The notes beneath the pieces are model-generated. The model saw nothing but the letters and a program-made list of their open reading frames with translations. It did not search any database and was not told the DNA's origin. DNA of 64,000 nt from Aquarana catesbeiana (Eukaryota; Chordata; Amphibia; Anura; Ranidae): positions 94,901,110 through 94,965,109 of the forward strand of contig NC_133325.1 of assembly GCF_042186555.1 (NCBI RefSeq), written 5' to 3'. Every line of letters starts with the position of its first letter. Within the stretch, counting starts at the first letter, position 1. The position numbers and the translations under genes were made by a program. Shown here piece by piece: positions 1 through 10,805 of this stretch.

Positions 1-59
1 TCCCCGTTCTGCCTAGTGTCACTGTTCTCTGCTCACTGTTCTCTGCTTGGAGCAGAGAT

Positions 60-747
60 CAATGACGTGTCACACACAGCCCATCCCCCCTACAGTTAGA
101 AACACGCCACACTTAACCCCTACACTGCCACCTAGTGGTTAACCCCTTCACTGCCAGTGTCATTTACACAGTAATCAGTGCATTTGTATAGCACTGATTG
201 CTGTATAAATGACAATGGTCCCAAAAATGTGTCAGAAATGTCCGATGTGTCCGTCATAATGTCGCAGTCACAATAAAAATCGCAGATCGCCGCCATTAAA
301 AAAAAAAAAATTATTAATAAAAATGCCATAAAACTATCCCCTATTTTGTAAACGCTATAACTTTTGCGCAAACCGTTCAATAATCGCTTATTGTGATTTT
401 TTTACCAAAAATATGTAGAAGAATACGTATCGGTCTAAACTGAGGAAGAAAATAGTTTTTTTTTAATATATTTTTGGGGGATATTTATTATAGCAAAAAG
501 TAAAAAATAATGCGTTTTTTTCAAAATTGTCGCTCTTTTTTTGTTTATAGCGCAAAAAATAAAAAGGGCAGGGGTGATCAAATACCACCAAAAGAAAGCT
601 CTATTTGTGGGAAAAAAAGGACGTCAATTTTGTTTGGGAGCCAGGTCGCACGACCACGCAATTGTCAGTTAAAGCGACGCAGTGCCAAATCGCAAAAAGT
701 GCTCTGGTCAGGAAGGGGGTAAATTCTTCCGGGGCTGAAGTGGTTAA
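60..747 (+). repeat. Dispersed ranid-type repeat, copy A
   Basis: Non-coding repeat whose body matches a second copy at about 29784-30350. Shared blocks include the CAGCCAGTGTCATT or CTGCCAGTGTCATT start, ATAACTTTTGCGCAAACC, TTTACCAAAAATATGTAG, GCGCAATTGTCAGTTAAA and a 3' end reading CTTCCGG followed by TGGTTAA. Both copies run in the same orientation. There are no terminal inverted repeats and no coding capacity. The family is very common in ranid frogs as I recall it, and this is one of the reasons for the organism call. Short open frames inside it are chance. The left boundary is uncertain. Confidence 0.7.
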
Positions 748-789
748 ATCAATATCAATGAAATGGTATTGATAAGAGCTATTTTATCT

Positions 790-851
790 AAGGGAAGTTC
801 CCTAAACATGGACCGCTTGGGGTACTTGAGGACTGAGGTTGAGAACCACTG
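790..851 (+). mobile_element. Right-end remnant of a hAT (SPIN/OC1-like) element
   Basis: The segment ends in GGTTGAGAACCACTG (837-851), the inverted form of the CAGTGTTTCTCAACC end of the complete hAT element at 31427-33211. No matching left end is visible, so this is a fragment. It abuts the target duplication of the next hAT element, which starts at 859. Confidence 0.5.
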
Positions 852-1008
852 ACTTACACAACTCTCAAAATTTCCACTCGCCTGCTTGCATTAGGTGAGT
901 GGAAATAATCTGAGGGTGAGTGTGGAGCCACATCCGAGGGGGGGGGCTCTGCTGGCAGGCGGGGTTGAACAGGAGCCAATTCTCCTTCCAGCTGGGAGGG
1001 GGGTCGGG

Positions 1009-1122
1009 TGGGAGCTGCCAAAGTTTAATTTTCCTATTAACAAGCTGGTGATTGGTTACTCTGACCCCTTAGCAACCAATCACCAGCTTGTTAATAGGAA
1101 AAGTTAACTTTGGCAGCTCCCA
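1009..1122. repeat. Long hairpin, arms about 50 bp
   Basis: The left arm begins TGGGAGCTGCCAAAGTTTAA (1009) and runs through AAGCTGGTGATTGGTT. The right arm is its reverse complement and ends TTTGGCAGCTCCCA (1122). The loop is about 12 nt around CTCTGACCCC. The hairpin lies inside the hAT element at 859-8499 and is probably part of its foldback structure. Confidence 0.85.
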
Positions 1123-1479
1123 CTCCCCTGTCCAGTGTTGTGCTCTGCTGTAAGTCTCTCTGCATCCTAACTCAGTGAAAGTGTAATTCATTGGTTTTAA
1201 TTTTTTTAATGATATATTTAATATAGGCAATAATGATGTGTACAGTGCTTATAGTAGCCAATCATATTTTATCATTATTATAGTTATCACGGTCAGATCA
1301 ATTAAATATGCTATATGTTAATATTGTTAAAGTTGTTGTTGTTAACATTTATTTTTGTAACTTAATTCTGCATAAAACATTTAACAGTGTCATTTCATAA
1401 AATAATTTACGAGGACGAGGCAGGGTAGGGGTTGGGTAGGGCAACTGGTGGCAAGTAACTCTTAAGAACTGGCTAGTAG

Positions 1480-1631
1480 GAGGGGCGCATGCGCGAGGGA
1501 CTCCAAGATGGCCGCGTAAGCCGGGAGCTCCTCACTACCCCAGCCAGCCAGCCGCCCTAGCGCCGTATTGGAAGCCGCTGCCAGCCCGCACACAGCAATT
1601 TCGGCAAAGGGAACACAGCGGTTCCCCACCC
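1480..1631 (+). promoter_or_regulatory. L1 5' UTR with YY1-like and NRF-1-like sites
   Basis: This GC-rich leader starts directly after the left target duplication, so the 5' end appears complete. It contains the palindrome GCGCATGCGC at 1485-1494, which matches the NRF-1 core, and CCAAGATGGCCGC at 1503-1515, which fits the YY1 consensus. A second YY1-like match, TCCAAGATGGCGG, lies just inside ORF1 at 1698-1710. In human L1 a YY1 site near the 5' end sets the transcription start; an equivalent role here is inference. Confidence 0.6.
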
Positions 1632-2795
1632 ATGCCATCCACAGCAGTCAAGAAGGACCTGGGACCCCGTTTTGAGGCTGAGAAACATCAGGCCGAATCC
1701 AAGATGGCGGCCGCGCCTCAGACACAGGCAGCATCAGGGGGGATACAAGAACCCAGGCAAGTGATCGCTCCTGCTACTCTCTCTTACCCTTCCACTGCAA
1801 TCTCCTATGCTCATCCCACCTCATCCCCCTCAGGCCACAACTCAGCTTTCCTAAATGAGAGCCCCCTGGCAGCCCCCTTGTTATCTCCTATGGGACACTC
1901 TCCTCTTTCTCAGCATAATATTGAATGCATGGGAAGCACAGGCACAGATATGCCCCAGAATGCGGGAGACCTTTTCCTCAAACTATCTGACTTACCGGAA
2001 AGGGGCTTAGCTAATACAGCTCAAAAAATAACAAATGACATCCGATCAGACTTCCAGAATCTGGGAACCAGAATTGAAGCGATTGAACAAAAACTGGACT
2101 ATACAGTCTCCAGAACCAATCAAAATTCTGATCACTTACAGATCGTGCAGGATCAGTTGGATGTAGCCTTAAGTAGGATCGACGATTTGGAAAACAGATC
2201 GAGAAGGGAGAACTTCAGGGTCAGAGGCATCCCAGAATCGTGCACGGATGTACCCACAACAATACAAGAATTAATTAAATCCCTTATCCCTGATATATCT
2301 AAACACTACCTGGAATTAGACAGAGCCCACAGATCTCTGGGTCCCCCCAGAAAAGATGGGTCCCCCAGGGACATCGTGGTGAAGCCGCATCACTACGGAG
2401 TGAAAGAGAGCATCATGAAGCTCTCCCGCCAGCAACCACACATATCATTCCAAGGACACGAAATTCAAATATTTGCCGACATATCGCCTACGACGATCCA
2501 AAAACGTAGAGCCCTTAAACCTCTACTTCTAGTCCTGACACAAAAAGAAATAAAATACTGGTGGGCTTTCCCCTTTGCTTTAAAATTCACCTACAAAGGC
2601 AAGACACACTCATTCACCACTCTACCTGAAGGAGAGCGGATTCTCCTGTCTCTGAAGCTTATTTCCCAAGAATTGGAGATGGACACATCAAACATGCAAC
2701 CCGGATCTTATAAGAGACAGACACCAACCAGCCCAGTTTCCCCTTTATGGAAAACCACAAAGAGTAGACGAACAAGAGAACCGTTGCCCTCCTGA
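1632..2795 (+). CDS. L1 ORF1p, RNA-binding retrotransposition protein
   Basis: An intact 387-residue protein. The first 110 or so residues are low-complexity, rich in Ser, Pro and Ala. Residues about 125-190 have the heptad pattern of the ORF1p coiled coil that drives trimer formation. It passes into RRENFRVRGIPE at about residues 190-200, the hallmark of the L1 ORF1p RRM domain (transposase_22 family), followed by the C-terminal domain. The tail is basic (KSRRTR). In L1 the protein coats the element RNA and acts as a chaperone in the cytoplasmic RNP with ORF2p. The chosen ATG is the first in the frame after the 5' UTR. No internal stop is present. The length is close to mammalian ORF1p (about 340-380 residues). 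Confidence 0.93.
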   Translation: MPSTAVKKDLGPRFEAEKHQAESKMAAAPQTQAASGGIQEPRQVIAPATLSYPSTAISYAHPTSSPSGHNSAFLNESPLAAPLLSPMGHSPLSQHNIECMGSTGTDMPQNAGDLFLKLSDLPERGLANTAQKITNDIRSDFQNLGTRIEAIEQKLDYTVSRTNQNSDHLQIVQDQLDVALSRIDDLENRSRRENFRVRGIPESCTDVPTTIQELIKSLIPDISKHYLELDRAHRSLGPPRKDGSPRDIVVKPHHYGVKESIMKLSRQQPHISFQGHEIQIFADISPTTIQKRRALKPLLLVLTQKEIKYWWAFPFALKFTYKGKTHSFTTLPEGERILLSLKLISQELEMDTSNMQPGSYKRQTPTSPVSPLWKTTKSRRTREPLPS

Positions 2796-3913
2796 ATGAT
2801 CTGGTCGCGCCCGGACAATACCTGGACACATTACTCAGGAAACTTTCCAAGTCATCATCCACCCTAAAAGACCATCTTGATCTACTTAGGATCAGGATGC
2901 ACGATCTCTGAACTCATCAGGGACACTGGACTCCCACGTCCAGTTGGATTTTTACAGGTCTCGACACAGCTGACCGATTAGGTCACTCCACACCTAGAAT
3001 AAGATTCGTTGTGTTTTGCGACCACTACCAATGGGGCATCTGTTCCTTCTCAAGCGACTCGCTAACCATTGGATCCCACCCCTTCCCACAGAGGACGCCA
3101 AGATCTATCACAATCAACATTGCAACGTACACTGAAGAACAAGTTATTGGGACTTCCCACCTGCGGGTCCGCCTTTTCACCGGCTGGTGTTCTGGTGGTC
3201 CAGGGAACGGACACGACGACTCACGAACCTATTAGGAATGGACAGCTCCTACTGGGGTATTTTTCAGCCCCCACAACTACCCCCTCTATTGAACTCATCC
3301 CTGCCCCCCAACCCCCTCCCCTCCCTTTTTCTCCACCCTCCCACCCCCCATGCCCTTAACATATCCCCCCAAGCCTTTTTGGCCTTCAGCAGGACTTTAT
3401 TTTTGTCTTATTTTTTATTAAGCCGGGTGGCTTTGTTACAATTGAACTGAAATGCTTTTCTGTTGACATGGTTGTCCTTAATAGATTTCGTTAATTTCAT
3501 TTTTTAGGATTACCAATTGGGTTGGCTCTGACTGGGGTAGCAGTCATGCGCCTCCATCCATCTATCGACAATGGAACCTCCATGGTCGGGAGATGGACTG
3601 ATGACCTCTTCGGAGGGCTATTATTGTTTATGGTTGGGTGGCATGGAGGGGATCTTTACACCCCCTCGATGCCACCGGTTCCTTTTGGGACTAATCTCTC
3701 GAAAACACTTGCATTTACTCTCTTTCTCTTTCTTTTCCTCTTCTGTCCTATTTTCTAACCCTTTCTTATGCTTGTGCCAGTCCACAGGATGCTTGAACAG
3801 CCCACTATCCTCCAGGCTCCAGGTCCTACCTCGCGATCCGAATAACTATGCTCCACCGCGCCCAGAGGAGGTAAGAGATACCGCACCACACACAACTCCC
3901 CCAATTAGACGAC
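2796..3913 (+). other. L1 inter-ORF region
   Basis: About 1.1 kb between ORF1 and ORF2, far longer than the short spacer of mammalian L1. It holds only short overlapping open frames (for example 3011-3235 and 3571-3921) with no recognisable domain, and a pyrimidine-rich stretch at about 3290-3360. It may reflect a different mode of ORF2 translation, or a frog L1 lineage with a long spacer. Confidence 0.6.
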
Positions 3914-6900
3914 ATGTCTAGTGGCAATTTGGTTCACCCTTCCTTTAAACTAGCCTCCCATAATGCCCAGGGACTAAATTCAGCGGTTAAAAGGCGGAAA
4001 TTATTCCAATCTTACCACACACAAAAATTGGCGGTAGTCATGATCCAGGAAACACATTTCCCACCCAATTATAACCCAACATTTCTACATGCTCAATATC
4101 CCACATTCTTTCTAGCGAATGCAGAGGATAAGACCAGAGGTGTTGCGGTTATAATCGCAAAACAATGCAAATTTAAGCCCGATTTAGTGCACAGAGACCC
4201 TGAAGGCAGATACCTGTTGGTCAAGGGTAAAATAGATGAAAGCCTCTACTCCTTCATCTCGTATTACTCCCCCAATAAGGGCCAAACAAAATTCTTCCAA
4301 GCAATGCTACAAACTCTAACTCCATTATTGGAAGGAACGGTAATTTTCGGAGGTGACTCCAACGTGGCCTTTGACCCAGGCCTAGACAAATCCAAACCTT
4401 TAAAAGCTCAATCAATTCGCCCCACAAAAACAAGCTCCAAGATTGCAAAAATAATATATCAACAAGGCCTATCCGATATTTGGAGAGAACTTAACCCCAC
4501 TAGGAGGGATTATACACACTTTTCAAACCCTCACTAAACATACTCCAGGATCGACCACATACTAATGTCAGTAGTACATATACCCTACGCGATTAAGGCC
4601 TATATCAAGGATTCTGCCCTATTGGATCACGCTATGGTAATCGTAACACTAAGGGGCGGCTCTCACAAACCGCCCAATACCCATTGGAGAATCAACGACA
4701 ACATTCTTAATGACCATATCTCAGTCATAGAACTTGAGAAGGACATAAAAGATTATTTTCTGCGGAACAATGTGGAGGGAATTTCAGCCGAGACTCTATG
4801 GGCCGCTCATAAAGCGACCATAAGGGGAAAACTCATTCAAATATCTTCCAGGAAAAAGAAAGAGCATAAGGCGGAGATAGAGAAACTAGAGAGGGAATTC
4901 AAGGATCTATGCAAGCAACATAAACGGGACCTTACCTCGGTCACCATAGCCCAACTAGATGCAGCCAGAACAGCATTAAATCTGGCCCATACAGTGAGGG
5001 CAGAGACACACCTGAAATGGAATAATGCAAAATTCTATTTTCAGCGAGATAAGATGAGTACCCTTTTAGCAAGAAAGCTATCTCCCAAAATCACTAACTT
5101 CTCCATCCCCAATATTAGACTTCAGGATGGCACCTCTTCCCTTAACCCCACTAAAATCCTGCAAGCCTTCCACTCTTTCTACTCTAAATTGTATCAACAT
5201 AATGACACGATGTCTGACTCCTCCTTAAAAGCTTTCCTAGATAGCATTAACATTCCAACCCTAAGTAATGAGCATAAGGATATCATGGAAGCCCCCTTCA
5301 CCACGGAAGAAACATTAGACGTCATTAAAAACTTAAAAGGGAACTCAGCTCCTGGCCCCGATGGTTTTTCTAATCAATACTATAAAACATTCAAGAATAC
5401 TTTGGCACCCTTTATCACAAAATTCTTCAATTCCAAAAGAGAAGGGTCTCCCCTTGAGCCAAATTTAAATTTAGCTTTCATTTCGGTCATACCCAAGCCT
5501 GACAAGGATCCATCTCTAGTCGAAAATTACAGACCGATCTCGTTGATTAACAACGACCTGAAAATACTCACTAAAATCCTGGCTAATAGAATCAACTCCT
5601 TCATCAATCAATATATTCATAAAGATCAAGTAGGCTTCATGCCGGGAAGACAAGGCCCGGACCAGGTCAGAAGGGCGGTCGATATAGTATCTCTTTTACA
5701 GTCGGGTTGGGATGGAGGCCCAAGGCAGGAAGGCTTATTGCTGTCTTTGGACCTCCAAAAAGCCTTCGATTCCTTATCTTGGTCCTTCCTTTTTGCAGTC
5801 CTGGGGAGATGGGGATTTGGGAACAATTTTTTAAATACCCTGAAAGCACTGTATTCCACTCCGAGCGCCAAGGTAAAAATGCACGGCTTCTACTCAGATC
5901 CCATTCAAATAACCAGGGGAACCAGACAGGGGTGTCCCCTCTCCCCAGTGATCTTTGCCTTAGCCATAGAGATCCTGGCAATTGCGATCAGGACTGACCA
6001 AAACATCAAAGGGGTTAAGTGTGGAGCGCAATCCCACAAATGCGCCCTTTTTGCGGACGACATCCTTTTATTTGTCACTTCCCCTACTATCTCTCTTCCC
6101 AATATTTGCAACCTCTTGAGGGCATTTGGATCCTTGTCGGGCTTAAAGGTCAATATGGATAAGTCACAGGCATTAAATATTTCGCTCTCAGATGCAGATG
6201 TGAATAGGCTCAAGCCTGCTTTCAAATTTAAATGGAGCGAATCCTCAATCCGATATCTAGGAATTAATCTAACCCCTAAGTTTGAGCAACTCTTCCAGGC
6301 TAATTTCCCTCCCATGTTCCGCACATTAGAATCTGACATCCAAACATGGTCCAACTTTAATATATCCTGGCTGGGCAGAATCAATTCTATCAAAATGACT
6401 CTTTTGCCCAAGCTTCTATACTTGTTTAGGTCTCTCCCGATAGATATTAGAAAACATCATCTTAAACCACTACAAGGGAAGATAATAAAATTCATTTGGG
6501 GTAAAAAAGGATATAGAATAGCCCGGAATGTGCTTCTTAGCCCCAAAACCAAAGGGGGCCTGGGTCTTCCAGACCTGTTCAGATACTTCCAAGCGGCAAG
6601 GCTGGCCCAACTATCTTTGGTATATTTCAAAGTTGAGAAACCCGATTGGATAGAAATAGAGAGACAAGCTGCTCCGACATATACCCTAGACTACCTGCTC
6701 TGGTGCCCTATGAAATTAAGGCCTACCATTTTAGCTCCAACACTGTCTCAATCCTTTAAATTATGGGACTCGATGAAATGCTCCCCAGCTTTAACTTCAC
6801 CATTACTCCCTCTGGAGCACATCTTTCATAATCCCCGCTTTGCTCCGGGCCTGGACATTAAGTCATTCAAATGGTGGTTAGACAAGGGGATGTACCGCAT

Positions 6901-7746
6901 AGGCCACTTTCTCTCCCCATCTGGCCCATTGACGCTAAAGCAATGCCTAACTAAACTCAAACTCCCTGGGTCAGAGAGATTAGATTCGCTCAGATATCCC
7001 ATTTTCTTGCCTCCCTAATGAAGGGACAAGAACTCCCTCTTGAATTTACACCTTATGAACGTTGGTGCGGTCAAGCACTTGACACAAGGGGGGGTATATC
7101 TCTCCTTTATGCGTCCCTTGTGGAACCCACCGCAAAATTCTCTTACATGGACTCATGGGAAAAGGATCTGCGGGAGACCTGGAGCCTGGAGGATTGGCAT
7201 CAGAGAGGATCCACAGCCTTTAAAGGTATTCTAAATATAGCATTGATAGAAACTAATATAAAAGTGCTTATGCGATGGTACTTAGTTCCCTCCAGACTTG
7301 CAACTATGTTTTCCTCTGCCTCCCCATTATGCTTTAGAGGGTGTCAAGCTCAGGGCTCTATGATCCATATCTGGTGGGAGTGTCCGAAAATAAGAGGTTT
7401 CTGGAACAAAATATTTACATTAATCCGTAAAGTAACGGAACTTCCCATCACTAAATCAGCCCAAGTGGCCTTACTCAATGCTCCATCCCCTAAAACAACA
7501 AAACACTCTCAAAAATTAATTTCCTTTATGCTACTAGGAGCTAAGACTACGATAGCCAAAGCCTGGAAGCAACCCACAGTGTCTTTCCAGGCTGCCAAAA
7601 GAAAGATATCTTGGATCATGTCACTTGAAAAAATAGTCAGCTCTATGACGGACACCTCTAGGTCATTTGAGGCGACATGGGAGCCCTGGGCTAGGCACCT
7701 AGGCATTTCCCTTATCACAGGAATTCCATTATCTCAGCCTAGTTGA
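3914..7746 (+). pseudogene. L1 ORF2p (endonuclease and reverse transcriptase), one stop and one frameshift
   Basis: The reading frame would be about 1277 codons, normal for L1 ORF2p. The N-terminal AP endonuclease shows Asn17, Glu46 (QETHF), YYSPN at about 117-121 and GGDSN with Asp148 and Asn150. An in-frame TAA at 4535-4537 (codon 208) interrupts the segment before SRIDHI, and the same frame continues. The usual SDH near the end of the endonuclease reads LDH here. The reverse transcriptase follows, with APGPDGF, a SLDLQKAFDSL motif A, TRQGCPLSP motif B and FADD motif C at 6050-6061. A one-base frameshift near 6955-6966 moves translation from frame 2 to frame 1, after which it runs to 7746 and includes a CCHC motif at about 7328-7386. 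The protein would nick target DNA and reverse-transcribe the RNA. With two lesions it should not make a full product. Confidence 0.93.
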
Positions 7747-8426
7747 ATCTTCTATTCATATAATAAAAAAAAAAAAAAAAAAAAAATAAAGGGGGTCCTT
7801 GGACTGGTTACAAACGTTTTCCCCATGACAGCGAATTCTCTTATCTTGTTCTTTCTCTTCTTTTTCTCTTCGCCTTCTCTTCCTCTCTTCTGTCTCTCCA
7901 TATCTTTTTGGTATGTACAACGAATTGATTCCAAGCTAGCAGTGTAAAAGTTATGTTTTACTATCCGTTTACATAATAGTAGAACCTCTATTGCCACCTT
8001 CAGATAATCTTCAACGAGTTTTAGCTCTTAACTCAGAACGGATTTCGGCTTGTTGAAGGGTTTCTGATGGAAGGGTATTATGGCCTTATTAAGGGTCTCT
8101 TGTTCCCTCCTCTCGGGCGATGGCAGGTCCCCGGGGGTGGGTACGGTAGGTTTTCTGGATCAGCCTCCATGCTCTCCCTGTGGAGGGCGGAGTCCTAACA
8201 CAGTAAGTTCCCGTCAGGGGTGTTGGGATTCTCCGCCAACACAGGGAACATCAACATTAGTTTTTCCTAACGTATCAAAGGCTACAGTTTTCGGTTTTGA
8301 ACCTTTGTTTGTTTGCGATATCCATGCATAATTACTATCCCTTACTAATGGGGGATTCTTCCAATATTCCTTTGTAACTTATGTTCATCTTTGTACTGCA
8401 CTGCTCTTTAATAAAGCTTTAAATTT

Positions 8427-8460
<34 letters not shown>
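7747..8460 (+). terminator. L1 3' UTR, polyadenylation signal and poly-A tail
   Basis: This non-coding tail holds an internal A-run at about 7767-7788 and a C+T-rich stretch at about 7840-7900. AATAAA at 8410-8415 is followed 12-15 bases later by the pure A tail that ends at the right target duplication. Confidence 0.85.
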
Positions 8461-8466
<6 letters not shown>

Positions 8467-8507
8467 GCTAGTAGCTCCGGACTTGAAATTTTGAGCCCTG
8501 ACTTACA

Positions 8508-8879
8508 TGTATAGGGTAACTTGTATACTGCTACAGTGTCAGGGCGGCATGTGATGACAGCTCTCTCCAGAGTAGCAAAGCCAACAGCAGTGGTGTGAAC
8601 AACAATGCATTTCTGAGGCCATGCCTCCTTCATCAAGCTGGCCCGCGCAGGGAGTGCAGGGTATTTAGGAACTGTCAGCCCAGCCAGCAGGAACCAATCA
8701 GAAGGGGGAGTGGGTGGAGCTGGCCAAATGGGAAAATAAAGGAGGGAGAAATATATATATGCCGCTGTCAGTAAAGAATAGAAGGACGAAGAAAATACTT
8801 TTTCCAAAAACAATTTGCAGCAGCAGTAAAAAGGGGAATGTTAGATATAAAAGTATAGTTTCCTTATACACACACTGAT
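8508..8879. other. No gene seen
   Basis: Mixed-composition DNA to the right of the hAT duplication. It contains an ATATATAT run at about 8748-8758. I recognise no gene or element here. Confidence 0.5.
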
Positions 8880-10129
8880 CTGGAGCCCTGCTGTTTTCCT
8901 TTTCTTGAATTCGAAAACAAGAATAGGTTAGAATAGAATAAAAAATAAAGGAATAGAATAGAATAGAAAAGAATAGCATAGAAAATATAAAACACAACAG
9001 AATAGAAAAAAAAAAGAGTAGAAACAAATATAATATAAAATAATAGAATAGAAATAAATATAATATAAAGTAAAATAAAATAATAGAATAGAGTAAAACA
9101 GAACAGAATAAAAAAATAAAATAATAGAGTTAAACAGAATAGAAAATAAGGGAATAAAATAGAAAATAATAGAGTAAAGCAGAACAAAATAATCGAATAT
9201 AAAATAAAAAAGAATAAAACTGAACAGAAAATAATAGAATATAAAATAAAAGAATAGAATAGAGTAAAACAGAAAAAAATGTAATATACAATAAAAGAAT
9301 AGAATAAAACAGAACAGAAAAGGATAGAATAGATTAGATTAGATTAGAAAATAATAAAAAAAAGAATAAAATTGAAAATAAAAGAATAGAATAGAATAGA
9401 AAATAATAGCATAAATTAGAAAAAAACAATAGTATATAATAAAATAGAAAGACTATAACTGTTCTCCAAAATTAGATTAGTTTTGATTGGGGTAAATTAG
9501 AATCTGGCTAGAATAGATTAGAATAGAATAGAAAATAATAATATAGAAAAGAATAGAATAGAAAAGAAAAGAATATGAAGTAAAACAATAGAATAGAATA
9601 AAAAAGAATAGAATACAATAGAAAAAACTATAGGATAGAATAAAATAGAAAGAATATACCCGTCTTCCGAAATTCCAATATAATAAATTTAAATTTGAAT
9701 AGAATAGATTAGAATAGAAAATAATAGAATAGATTAGAATAGAATTCAAAAGAATAGAACAAAATATAAAGAATAGAAATATCTTCTGAAATTTGTATTT
9801 CAAATAGAATAAATTTGAACTTGAATGAATCAGATTAGAATAGAAAATAATAAAATAGAATAGAAAATAAGAGAATAGAAAAGAATTGAATAAAAAAACA
9901 ATAGAATAAAATAGTTTGAAAATAACCAGCTTCCGAAATTCTGTTTTCTAATAGAATAAATTTGAATTAGAATAGAATAGAAAAGAATAGAATAGAAAAT
10001 AAGAGAATAGAATAGAATAGAAAAAAACAATAGAATAGAATAAAATGAAAGAATATGGCTGTTTTCCAAAATTTGAATTTCGAATAGAATAAATTTGTAT
10101 TTGAATGCCAATTCTAATTCAAATTCCAA
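8880..10129. repeat. GAATA/AATAG-type low-complexity block
   Basis: About 1.2 kb built from degenerate pentanucleotides (GAATA, AATAG, AAAAT) on the plus strand, broken by short segments such as TTCCGAAATT and GAATAAATTTG at about 9660-9700, 9780-9830, 9925-9970 and 10060-10100. The strong strand asymmetry (A and G on plus) creates long minus-strand open frames rich in Phe, Tyr, Ile and Leu, which are artefacts. The spacing segments resemble the interior of the foldback hAT family, so the block may have expanded inside such an element. Confidence 0.85.
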
Positions 10130-10805
10130 TTCTAATTTTCCGAATTAGGTCAAGTTTATTTGAATTCGACCAAATTTGAAATATTCAAATAAGATTCAAA
10201 AACGAGTAAACGAAACAAATTTCAAAACGAATTAAATTAAACTAAACAAAATGATTTAAAGTGGAGTTCCACCCACTTTTGCAACTCTTCAGCATCCCTC
10301 ACTAAACTGTGCACTGTAAACGAATTGGATATTTTTAAATTTTTTTTCTCAGTACTTACTGTATATCTGCTGTATTCAATTTTTCTCTTCCTCCTCCCTG
10401 GCTGCGGACCATCGCATCATTTCCTGTTTGCAATGCCTTCTGGGAAGGGGCGGCAACTTCCTCTGACACTGCCATTGCTATGGAAACCTGACCTGAAACC
10501 TATTACACTGCTTGTGCTGCACTGAGCATGTGTGAGATCTGCAAGGATGAGATCCAGGAAGAAATACAGTCTGGCTTCGGATGCCCCCACTTAAGATGGC
10601 CACGGCCTGCTGTAAGTTTATAAAATAACAAACTACTGCTATAAACTAACAAAACAGACCTTCGTTTACAGACTAACTTTACTAGAATACATTAAGCTTG
10701 TGTATTATAGGGGTATTTTTATTTAAAAAGTATAATTTCGGCCAGAACACCACTTTAAATAAATGAATCAAAACTAAACAAATTTTTTAGTTCTGCACAT
10801 GTCTA
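10130..10805. mobile_element. Right end of a foldback hAT element (TAGACATGTGCA family), MITE nested
   Basis: It ends TGCACATGTCTA at 10794-10805, the same terminal repeat as the complete copies at 20932-21826 and 35272-36582, preceded by the same AAACAAATTTTTTAG-type subterminal sequence. A TTAA-flanked MITE (10260-10754) is inserted into it. I could not find the left end or a target duplication, so the full extent, possibly including the GAATA block, is unknown. Confidence 0.6.
10260..10754. mobile_element. TTAA-flanked MITE, family A, copy 1
   Basis: A 495-bp element between TTAA at 10256-10259 and 10755-10758. The left end is AGTGGAGTTCCACCC and the right end is GGCCAGAACACCACT, so the first bases form inverted repeats. 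Other copies are at 23278-23686 and 51193-51724. A TTAA duplication is typical of piggyBac and Kolobok transposons; which one mobilised this family is not shown. It has no coding capacity. Confidence 0.75.

Larger units (their letters stand above)
1480..8458 (+). mobile_element. Near full-length L1-type LINE
   Basis: A complete non-LTR retrotransposon of about 6.98 kb. It is flanked by the duplication GAACTGGCTAGTAG (1466-1479 and 8461-8474, extendable by two A's). Its order is a GC-rich 5' UTR (1480-1631), ORF1 (1632-2795), a long inter-ORF region, ORF2 (3914-7746), a 3' UTR, AATAAA at 8410-8415 and a poly-A tail of about 33 nt. ORF1p has the L1 coiled-coil plus RRM-like layout, and ORF2p has an AP endonuclease, reverse transcriptase and C-terminal CCHC motif, which together define the L1 superfamily. 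The perfect duplication, intact ORF1 and only two ORF2 lesions indicate a fairly recent insertion. It sits inside a hAT element. Confidence 0.95.
859..8499. mobile_element. Non-autonomous hAT-type element split by an L1 insertion
   Basis: The 8-bp duplication GACTTACA lies at 851-858 and 8500-8507. The left end reads CAACTCTCAAAATTTCC and the right end reads TTGAAATTTTGAGCCC, so the ends are inverted copies over roughly CTCAAAATTTC. An 8-bp duplication is the hAT signature. Removing the nested L1 (1480-8458 plus one copy of its duplication) leaves about 646 bp, a typical non-autonomous hAT size. It contains the long hairpin at 1009-1122 and no coding sequence. The ends differ by a small indel, so the exact terminal base is uncertain. 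Confidence 0.65.

Noticed and set aside
5905..6411. 168-residue minus-strand frame
   Set aside because: It is antisense to the conserved reverse-transcriptase region of L1 ORF2, an expected shadow.
8698..10129. Several minus-strand frames that look like hydrophobic membrane proteins
   Set aside because: They are translations of the GAATA/AATAG low-complexity block; runs of Phe, Tyr, Ile and Ser come from TTCTATTC repeats.
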